The position numbers and the translations under genes are program-made. Shown here one piece after another: positions 1-6,749 of a stretch of DNA of 20,946 nt. How positions within the stretch are numbered: the first letter of the stretch is position 1; each line of letters opens with the position of its first letter. A model generated the notes under the pieces. The model was not told where the DNA came from and did no database searches. It was given only the letters and a program-made list of their open reading frames with translations. This DNA comes from Purshia tridentata (Eukaryota > Streptophyta > Magnoliopsida > Rosales > Rosaceae), in NCBI GenBank assembly GCA_003254885.1, contig QANT01006748.1, positions 1 through 20,946 of the forward strand, written 5' to 3'.

Positions 1-34
1 ATAATAGTCTAATTATAAAAGGGTTAATTATAAT

Positions 35-238
35 TATATACCTCAACTGTACATCACTTTTCAATTTGGTACCTGAACTTTGAAGAATTGCATTAGAGTA
101 CCTTAACTATGAATTGTTGTCAATTAAGTACTTCAATTAGTCTTACCATCAAAAAACTGTTAATGTCTAATATAAATATGAGTAAATTACAATTAAGTAT
201 CTCAACTTTACATAGTTATTCAAGTTAGTACATCAACT
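35..238. repeat. degenerate ~40-bp dispersed repeat
   Basis: The motif 'tacctcaactg', 'tacctgaactt', 'taccttaacta', 'tacttcaatta', 'tatctcaactt', 'tacatcaactt' recurs about every 35-45 bp, separated by AT-rich spacers containing 'caatt' or 'caagt'. Motifs of this kind are common in non-coding plant repeats, often inside transposon ends. No terminal inverted repeat or target duplication could be fixed here, so the family is unknown. A similar style of repeat is seen at the right end of the window. Confidence 0.5.
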
Positions 239-540
239 TTTCTTTTATTTTCAATTCCTTTCAATTTTTCAATTTTTATAAACTTTTAAAATTATTTAAA
301 AATAGGTCCGGACTCAGAAAAATACACGGAAAATTCCTATGAACTAGTTTTGATTAGTACAAGTATAATATATGGTCAAATTACCATTTTTTTTTCCTTT
401 GTGAGTTTCCAGAAAATTTGGAAAGTCTAAATTTATTTTAAAAAAATTAAAACAAATTTCCCTCTACGATATAAATTCTAGAATTTCTGTAGAGTTTTGA
501 AAGAATTCTCAAAAATATTTTAGAAATTACCAAAACCCTA
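239..540. other. AT-rich stretch without a gene
   Basis: This stretch is low-complexity and AT-rich, with poly(T) and poly(A) tracts. No open frame of note, no RNA gene and no transposon terminus was recognised. It lies where the 3' part of the neighbouring retrotransposon (RNase H, integrase, 3' LTR) would be expected, but nothing resembling those domains or the LTR end at 4369 can be seen. Confidence 0.5.
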
Positions 541-561
541 TTTTAGAAAATTCTTGAGACT

Positions 562-1088
562 TTACAACCCTATTTGTTGCAGTACTTCCAAAGCTTTTTT
601 TAAGTGCTGAAGATGCTCCTCCCAAGTCTTACTATATATCAAAATGTTATCAAAGAATACCAAAATAAATTTCCTTAAGAATGGCCTAAAAACATCATTC
701 ATGAGGTTCTGAAAAGTAGCTGAGGCATTGGTCAATACAAATGGCATCACTAAGAACTCATAATGGCCTTCATGTGTTCTAAAAGCTGTCTCTTCCACAT
801 CACTAGTGTTCATTCTAATTTGATGATATCCAGACTCCAACTTGGTAAAGTATGCTGCACCATGAATTCAGCTAATAGATCATCAATAAGTGGGATTGGA
901 TACTTATCTTTGATTGTTAACTGGTTTAGTTCCCTATAGTCCATACACTTCCTCCAAATGCCTTCTTTCTTCTTGACTAATAGAACTGGGAGGGAAATAG
1001 GGATATGGCTTGGTTTGATGAATCCTGCTTGAAGAAGCTCTTGTACTGCTTTCTCAACTTCAGTCTTTTGTAAAGGGCCATAATGGTA
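562..1088 (-). pseudogene. Retrotransposon reverse transcriptase, main part (broken)
   Basis: Two overlapping minus-strand frames together cover the palm and fingers of a Ty3/gypsy RT. The frame at 810-1088 carries the segment with [27 protein letters not shown] and [11 protein letters not shown]. The frame at 562-840 carries [33 protein letters not shown] and [10 protein letters not shown]. The switch between frames at about 833 is a frameshift. The catalytic motif, normally F-x-D-D, reads FFDN at the expected place, so the second metal-binding aspartate is lost. The frame ends in a stop just after QQIGL, and no RNase H follows. The CACTA element abuts the right end. Pseudogene status is clear; only the lineage is uncertain. 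Confidence 0.88.
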
Positions 1089-1091
1089 AGG

Positions 1092-2591
1092 CACTACAAC
1101 AAAAATTGGGGTTAGTGGCAGAATAAAAATGCCACAAACAATACCAATAGTGGTGTTTTTTAGCTTTATCCGCCTCTATTGGGAATGAGCGTCAGATAAG
1201 TAATCAACCACTAAAGATAGCGACGCTAAAAGGCATCAGCGGTGGATAAAAAGTATCGGGCGGATCAATCCGACGCTAAAGAGCATACATACATCACATT
1301 TATAAAACGCCACTATTGCTATATCCGCCGCAAATTGTAACAATAAAATTGCCACTATAGGCTACAGCGTCGGATTGATCCACCGCTATTCTACATATAA
1401 ATTTTTATTTTTTTTCAAAATGGTATTTTGCAATTGTCATAAAATATTTTAAAACCCCCACTGAAACTAATTTTTTTAATTAACACATGAATATAAAATA
1501 ATGAACACATAACATGAACATATATATATATATATATGCATATTCTTTTTTATTGTAAAAATAAATAAAAATATATAATACACTTACATACATAAAAAAT
1601 ACACATAATCACAATTCAAGAATTCTGTTATCATGCATGAAAACAAAACCAAAGAATTATATTATTTGTAATATTAGATCAAAACATATTATATAACAAA
1701 TTAACATCATGTCACAACTAATACAAAAACCCAAATAATTGTGTAGACAAACATATCTCCAAAATTCGTTTCCAACAAAAATCAGATAAAAAACCATTAC
1801 CTTCAACAAAAATCTGAAAAACAACACAAAAACAATCACAAACATTATTCACATAAAAAAACCAAACAAAAAATAGAAACAAATAATTTCAACTCAGAAA
1901 AAATAAATTTTTGGCTTCGACCCGAGCTCCCTCACTCTTTCTAACCCCCAATCCAAAAATCTGCAAAAACAAAGTTTCACAATATTAAAAAAATGATCAA
2001 GAACATAACACAAATAAAAAAACACTTAAAAATTTAGAGTTTTTACCTTGATTTAGGAAGATGTTGAAGGAGAAGATGAAGAGATCCAACAAAAAAAAAA
2101 GTAGAAAAAATTAGAAGGGTTCGACTGAGGAAGAAAAGAGAAAATGAAAGGATGAAGAGAGGAAGAATGATGAAGAAGAGGAAGAATGGTCAAGGAGAGG
2201 AAGAAGGGAGAAAGGAGAAGCAGAGGAAGAAGCTAGAGAGCGGCGCATAGAACATAAGGAGGAGAAGATCAGAAGGAAAGAGCGAGCGTGAGCTAATTAA
2301 TGTTAGCATTTGGGGATTAGCGGCCGATCAATCTACCACTGTTGTATTTTTTTTAAAAAAAATAATTAGCATCGGATTGATCCGCCATTAAGTTAAATGT
2401 AAAGTAGGAAAAATCCTGCCCAACCTTATCGTCGAATTCAATCAGCCGCTAAAGGTGTCGTGGCGGTTTGAAATGCCACTAATAAGCATTAGTGGCATTT
2501 TTTATTTCCGCCACTGTTGATTTAGCCAACTACGGCGGATTCCTTAATCCACCGCCACAATCTGCCGCTAATCCCACATTTTGTTGTAGTG
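1092..2591. mobile_element. Non-autonomous CACTA (En/Spm) DNA transposon, 1500 bp
   Basis: The left end reads CACTACAACAAAA (1092-1104) and the right end is its exact reverse complement (2579-2591). The 3-bp direct duplication AGG flanks it (1089-1091 and 2592-2594). CACTA ends with a 3-bp duplication define this superfamily. Subterminal zones (about 1110-1390 and 2310-2570) carry many short copies, in both orientations, of a motif like 'cggattgatccgccgcta' and of 'gtggcattttt', as expected of CACTA transposase-binding arrays. The middle is AT-rich, with an (AT)n tract near 1519-1537 and a purine-rich block (about 2060-2290). No transposase coding was found, so movement would need a partner in trans. 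It sits inside the RT region of the retrotransposon. Confidence 0.93.
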
Positions 2592-2594
2592 AGG

Positions 2595-2720
2595 CCTAAT
2601 GCTAGGAGGCTTAGCTCCTGAAATCAATGGAATAATGTGATCAGGAAGTCTACTAGGTGGCAGACTACTTGAGATTTGAAAAACCACTTAAAGGAGCTCA
2701 ATAAGAACTATAATTCCTCC
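2595..2720 (-). pseudogene. Retrotransposon RT N-terminal region (severed by the CACTA insertion)
   Basis: The minus strand here reads the linker leading into RT: VVFQ, then LPPSR, then DHIIPLISGAKPPSIR, the canonical run-in to a Ty3/gypsy RT. An in-frame TAA lies just before VVFQ, so this piece was already or has since been broken. The coding resumes in the same frame on the far side of the CACTA element, at 1088, once one AGG target copy is discounted. That continuity identifies the CACTA element as an insertion and gives the pre-insertion order. Confidence 0.8.
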
Positions 2721-2916
2721 ATTTCTGCTTAGGATAAGTTACTTCTATCTACTATCTTCCATAGAACATAAAAGCATGCATAAGCTGGAAACGTGACATA
2801 GTTTTCTCTAGCTGCTGTAAAGAGGCTTCCTGGATTAAGGAATCTTGTGGGGCCATGCTCTCAATTTTAAATCTAGCTAAGCCAACATTAAATTCCATAG
2901 TCAATAAATAGAAGTT

Positions 2917-3183
2917 TCATAGTACAGGGTTTACTGAAGTTAGCCAATCCACACCTAAAACCACATCACAGCCTCCCAAAGGCAAGGAAAATAACTTCAT
3001 TCCACACTTATAATTTCCAATTTCCAGAACTGTCTTCAAACAGCCCCTACCCTTAACCTTTCCACCATCAGCAATCATAACTTCATAGTCTCTAGTGGGT
3101 AGTAATTTCCACCCTATACCCTTGAGCCACATAGAATCTACAAAGTTATGGGTACTTCCCGAATCCAAAAGGATTTTGACAGG
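2917..3183 (-). pseudogene. Retrotransposon aspartic protease (degraded)
   Basis: A minus-strand frame opens with PVKILLDSGSTHNFVD, the catalytic loop (D-S-G) of retropepsin-like proteases, and continues to LGGCDVVLGVDWL, the conserved C-terminal motif. The frame is open for about 85 codons and then stops at 2917. Just upstream (about 3180-3190) an in-frame TAA separates it from the gag side. The triad residue itself is intact, but the polyprotein that would deliver it is broken on both sides. Its place between gag and RT fits Ty3/gypsy order. Confidence 0.82.
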
Positions 3184-3349
3184 CTACTTATTGAGAAAAC
3201 CTAACACCTTTATAGTACGAATGGAGTTATGAGCATTGGTGCCATAAAAAGTGCATTCACTTAACTCCATGTGTTGTAAAGTAATAGGAATCACAGAGTG
3301 GTCTTCAACTGATTCATCTTCAGTAATTTCCAACTCTCAGTATCCAAGC

Positions 3350-4330
3350 TTACATCTAACAGCAACAGTTGCTTCCTATTGCACTTGTGGCCCTTAGTAT
3401 ACTTCTGATCATAATAGAAGCACAATCCCTTAGATTTTTTGTCTTGGACCTCTTCAGGGTCAATTTCTTAAAGGGAACACCCCCATGACTTTAGGCAAAC
3501 CAGCAACTACAGGGTAGTTGGGAGGTGGCATTAGTGCTAATGGGGCTTTAGGGGTAGTAGCAATGGGTTTTGAACCTTTTAGTTCAGAAATTTTGGCATC
3601 AATTTGGAGAGCAATGGCAATTGCATCGTGGACAGTAGTAGGCCTTAGAAGCTTCACATCATAACGAAGCTCTTTCTTCAATCCCCCCAAAAAACAACTC
3701 TTAAGCAATATAGGGCCAATTTCCCTAGTTCGATTTGCTAACTTCCTAATTTCTGAAATGTAATCCTTAAGAGTATCTGTATGTTTGAGCTTGAATAAAA
3801 CTTCAGCATTGTCTTCGAATTCAAAGGGGCTAAATTCACAACAAATTGCACAGGTGAAATTTCCATCGAGGGGTCGTCACTAAGCAATCCAACCAATGAA
3901 ACCATTGTAGAGCCTCACTCTCAAGGTTGAAGGAAGCTGTGACTACCTTTTGGTGCTCAGGAATGTTGTAGTAGATGAAATATTGCTCTGCCTTGTAGAT
4001 CCATGCCAGAGGGTCATCTTCATCAGCAAATTTAGGAAAATCAATATGAGGTTGCCATTGAGGCCAAGTTAGAGCTCTGCAAGTGAAGCGACGTCAATCG
4101 CGGTGGAATCCACCCATCACTGTCTCAGTGTCATCATCAGACCCCCCCTAATTGACAGCGAGGTTGCAACGAAGTTGAGCGAAATAAGGCTCAATAGAAG
4201 CATGGATGGTATCCAGGAGGGCGTTGTGAAGGGTATGGAGTTTCGTGGTGAGGGAAGCCATGACCGTTTCAAGGTGAGTAACCTGGTTTTCCATCTGTCG
4301 TTGACGAGTGAGGTAACGGGGCATAAATAG
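3350..4330 (-). pseudogene. Retrotransposon gag / capsid and nucleocapsid (frameshifted)
   Basis: Pieces of a retrotransposon gag can be followed from right to left. Near 4330-4150 is a start-proximal coiled segment with RQRQMENQVTHLE. Near 4085-3890 is the capsid core with WPQWQPHIDFPKF, WIYKAEQYF and LESEALQWFHWL, matching the retrotransposon gag domain family. Near 3708-3460 is FLGGLKKELRYDVKLLRP and its continuation. Near 3425-3370 is a zinc-knuckle remnant. The pieces lie in different frames, so several indels have accumulated, and stops occur between 3709 and 3890. The knuckle is altered: a tyrosine (TAT at 3411-3413) stands where the second cysteine of C-x2-C-x7-H-x2-C is expected. It is not functional as it stands. 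Confidence 0.82.
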
Positions 4331-4354
4331 GAAAGGAAGAGTGGATCGTGATTT

Positions 4355-4365
4355 GGCTGATACTA
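4355..4365 (-). other. Relic primer-binding site of the LTR retrotransposon
   Basis: The minus strand reads TAGTATCAGCC immediately inside a possible LTR terminus ending CTACA (4369-4373). Many plant LTR retrotransposons carry TGGTATCAGAGCC here, complementary to initiator methionine tRNA. The match here has one substitution and a two-base deletion. Its position just upstream of gag supports the reading. Confidence 0.5.
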
Positions 4366-4764
4366 AATTGTAGATCCCTTTCGACCTTAACCTCATATGT
4401 AGAAATGGTAGATGTAGTAAAAGGAAGGAGATAAAGTGAGGAAGAAGTAGGGATGGCAAAAATCCCCGTAGGGACCTGATCCGATTAAAACCTTAATGGG
4501 GACCATATTCAAGGATTTAAATGGGGCCCCGAGTCAGGGGCAGGGCGGGGATGGTATTGGATCCCTCGTCCCCGGACCCGCCCCGATTATATACTAATTA
4601 TATTAAAATATTAATTTTATTAATTATATATACATTTATTATTATTTTTTTTAATGCCAAAATGTGTTAAAAATGTAGAAAGAAAGCTTGAGTTCCCTAA
4701 AATTCAAACTCAAGACCTCAAAGCCTAACCAACACAACAGTTGGTTCTTTTGATTTATTATGCC

Positions 4765-4792
<28 letters not shown>
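4765..4792. repeat. (TA)n microsatellite
   Basis: An uninterrupted TA dinucleotide run lies inside the hAT-type element. Confidence 0.9.
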
Positions 4793-4796
<4 letters not shown>

Positions 4797-4810
4797 CACA
4801 TAACTCGAAA

Positions 4811-5115
4811 TCCCAAACCCCTATGCCTTATACCCTAAACCCTATGCCCTATACCCTATACCCTAAACCCTTATATAACCATAAACCCTATATACATATA
4901 TTATTTTTATTAATATACTTAAACCTATACCCTAAACCCCCTAAACTCTATAACCATAAACCCTATATACATGTATTATTCTTATTAATTATATATACAT
5001 ATATTATTTTTTTAATATACTTAAACCCTAAACCCTAACATTAACCCTTCTAAATTGTGAACCCCTAAATCCTAAACTCTCTAAATTCTCCAATAAACCT
5101 TAAACTCTCCCTTAA
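4811..5115. repeat. Degenerate telomere-like (CCCTAAA) repeats inside the hAT element
   Basis: The plant telomeric unit CCCTAAA and close variants (CCCTATA, CCCTATG, CCATAAA) recur many times, most densely at 4811-4880, 4921-4970 and 5021-5050, and thin out to about 5290. A longer unit containing 'ataaccataaaccctatat' is itself duplicated (about 4874 and 4950). The array is too degenerate to be a functional telomere, and it lies between two transposon ends. Confidence 0.75.
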
Positions 5116-5610
5116 ACCTTAAATTCTATTGTCTAAACAAAATCATAAACACTTTTCTAGTTCCCCCTAATCATAAACTCTAAACTGTAAATCTTAAATT
5201 ATATTAATATCCTAAATCCTAAACTGTAAACTTTTTTCTAGTTCCTTCTAACTATAAACTCTAAACCTTAAATTATAATAAATACCTTAAATCTTAAACC
5301 ATACCTATAAAGTTAGTAGTAATTATATAAAGTAATTAAGTTATAAGGTAGTTGCTACTTAGTACTTACTAGTATAGTAGTTTATATCTTGTAGAAGTTA
5401 TAAATTAAAATCATGGACGAAAAATGTTATAAACTAAAATAACTAAACTTATATTATGGTTTGTATTGTTATTAATTATAAATTTATAATTAGGTATTTA
5501 GTTTTTTTTTTTAATACCCTAATGTTTGACCCCAAAAAAAACACTTAACAGTCTAAATAACTAAGCCTAGACAGAGACAAACAGCAACCCACGCCTACCC
5601 AGCCGCCTCC

Positions 5611-5850
5611 TTCTCTCTCTCTCTCTCTCTCGCTCTCTTTCTCTCTTCCCCTCCTTGCTATCTCTCGCTGCTCTCAGCGCCGGCGCCGCACTCTCTCTCT
5701 ATCTCTCTCTGCTCTTCGCCGGCGCTACTCTCTCTTGCTGCTCTCACAGTCGCGCCGGCGCCGCTCTCTCTCTCACTTCTCTCGCCGCTCACAGTCGCGT
5801 CGCTCTATCTCTCTCGCTGTTCTCGCCGTCGCTATCTCTCTCTGCTCTGG
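5611..5850. repeat. CT microsatellite with interspersed GCCGGCGC blocks
   Basis: (TC)n runs alternate with CG-rich words such as 'cgccggcgc' and 'tcgctgctctc'. The plus strand has a 72-codon open frame here, but it is almost purely Leu/Ser/Ala from the repeat and is not a credible protein. A CT-rich stretch like this can be the leader of a former transposon transcript, which is inference. Confidence 0.8.
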
Positions 5851-5924
5851 AACCTGGATTGATGAATTGTTAGTTTTATGCATTTATGGATTGATGAAAT
5901 TATGAATATATTTGAATGCTTGAA

Positions 5925-5972
5925 TTTGTTAGCTTGTAGATATGGTGGTTTGTTAGCTTGTAGATATGGTGG
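5925..5972 (+). repeat. 24-bp perfect tandem duplication
   Basis: Two identical copies of a 24-bp unit (5925-5948 and 5949-5972), beginning tttgttagcttg, lie in the right half of the hAT-type element. Exact identity suggests a recent slip. Confidence 0.9.
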
Positions 5973-6532
5973 TTTCTGTAGTTTATGCTTGGGATTTTGA
6001 GTTTTTTTTTACCTGTAATTAAGATCTGATATGCAATTTGTAATGAAGGTAGGATTTATTGTTGGAAAAAAAAAAAACTGGGGTTAGCTCGGGGAAATGG
6101 GGCGGGTTCGGGGATGCCATTCCCCGGCGGGGTTGGGAACGGGGAATCCCCGTTTAAATAGTCGGGAAATGGGGCGGGTTCGGGGGGAAAAAAATCCTCC
6201 CCCATCCCCCGTCCCGTTGCCATCCCTAGGAAGAGGCAAGAGCTAAGCTTAGCTCACAAGACTTTTCATTTTAATCAACATAACAGAATTTTGGATGAGC
6301 CACTGGCTCAAATAAAATTTAGCTTTTCACTAAAGCACTAAGCTAATGACCGTATGCCCCTTGGCAATTACACCAAATACAAACAACGGTATATTAAAAG
6401 AACAATTAAATGCTAAAATAAAAACAATAAAATGGGCTCTCCAAGATCCAACAAACAGATTCCTATCAATTTTTAGCCCTACTCAAAATCTTAGATTTAA
6501 AAACTAACATAAAGTTGACAAACTAAAGAGAT

Positions 6533-6662
6533 TTTGAATTTGACATTTTGTTTGAATTGGGCTATTGAATCAGGGTTTTGAATTCGGGAGTTTGAATTGG
6601 GGTTTGAATTGGGTTTTTGAATTCGGGATTTCATTTAGGAATTTCATTTAGGGTTTTGAATC
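6533..6662 (+). repeat. Short imperfect repeats upstream of the tryptophan synthase gene
   Basis: The words TTTGAATTGGG, TTTGAATTCGGG and ATTTCATTTAGG recur about every 12-20 bp in a ~130-bp stretch ending some 90 bp before the start codon. The first occurrences are diverged. This looks like replication-slippage expansion in the proximal promoter or leader; a binding role is possible but unproven. Confidence 0.65.
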
Positions 6663-6722
6663 TGTATTTCTGTTTGGTGGCTTGGCTCTGTGCAGAGGCC
6701 CAGAACCGAACAGTAAACCCTA
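6649..6722 (+). promoter_or_regulatory. Telo-boxes and Site II motif in the tryptophan synthase promoter/leader
   Basis: AAACCCTA lies at 6715-6722, its reverse complement TAGGGTTT at 6649-6656, and GGCCCA (Site II, TCP-binding type) at 6697-6702. This pairing is known from plant genes expressed in dividing cells, such as ribosomal protein genes. No TATA box is evident in the 150 bp before the start codon. Transcription probably starts in or near this interval. Confidence 0.5.
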
Positions 6723-6749
6723 CAAAAGCCTCACTGGGACTGAACTGAA

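Larger units (their letters stand above)
4448..6228. mobile_element. Non-autonomous hAT-type (Ac/Ds-like) DNA transposon, 1781 bp
   Basis: The ends are TAGGGATGGCAA (4448-4459) and its exact complement TTGCCATCCCTA (6217-6228). They resemble the Ac/Ds terminus (Y-A-GGGATG). The flanks are GGAAGAAG (4440-4447) and GGAAGAGG (6229-6236), an 8-bp target duplication with one mismatch, as hAT elements make. Both subterminal regions (about 4470-4590 and 6085-6215) are unusually G/C-rich, with many GGGG and CCCC runs. The interior has a (TA)n tract, telomere-like repeats, a CT/GC-rich block and a 24-bp tandem duplication. No transposase reading frame is visible. It sits in the LTR of the retrotransposon. 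Confidence 0.88.
541..6453 (-). mobile_element. Decayed, 3'-truncated Ty3/gypsy LTR retrotransposon with two nested DNA transposons
   Basis: Reading right to left on the minus strand, the order is LTR relic (about 6453 to 4369), primer-binding-site relic (4355-4365), gag (about 4330-3350), aspartic protease (3183-2917) and reverse transcriptase (2720-2595, then 1088-562). Protease followed directly by RT with [12 protein letters not shown] motifs is typical of Ty3/gypsy elements; the conserved LGGCDVVLG protease motif suggests a chromovirus-like lineage, which is inference. Multiple in-frame stops and frameshifts show it is inactive. RNase H, integrase and the 3' LTR are missing, so the element was truncated at about 541 or disrupted further left. 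A CACTA element interrupts the RT region and a hAT element interrupts the LTR. The right boundary is approximate. Confidence 0.85.
4369..6453 (-). repeat. Probable 5' LTR, split by the hAT element
   Basis: The inner end on the minus strand is ...GATCTACA at 4369, next to the primer-binding-site relic. The outer end is tentatively placed at 6453, where the minus strand begins TGTTGGATC; this resembles the inverted copy of the inner end (TGTAGATC). Without the 1.8-kb hAT insertion the LTR would be about 296 bp. No second LTR exists in the window to confirm it, so the outer end is a guess. It lies about 300 bp upstream of the tryptophan synthase start codon and points away from that gene. Confidence 0.4.

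Noticed and set aside
1657..1845. Minus-strand open frame of 62 codons inside the CACTA element
   Set aside because: It is a Phe/Leu/Ile/Val-rich by-product of AT-rich sequence, with no transposase motif.
4103..4330. Plus-strand open frame of 75 codons
   Set aside because: It lies antisense to the gag remnant, whose minus-strand motifs are recognisable.
4678..4755. Possible SINE or tRNA-like piece with 'aactcaagacctc' and 'aaccaacacaacagttgg'
   Set aside because: The words are reminiscent of plant retroposons, but no A-box/B-box pair, tail or target duplication was found.
4760..5038. Plus-strand open frame of 92 codons
   Set aside because: Its Tyr/Pro/Leu composition comes from the (TA)n and telomere-like repeats.
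5655..5873. Plus-strand open frame of 72 codons
   Set aside because: It is a Ser/Leu/Ala repeat translated from the CT/GC-rich block.
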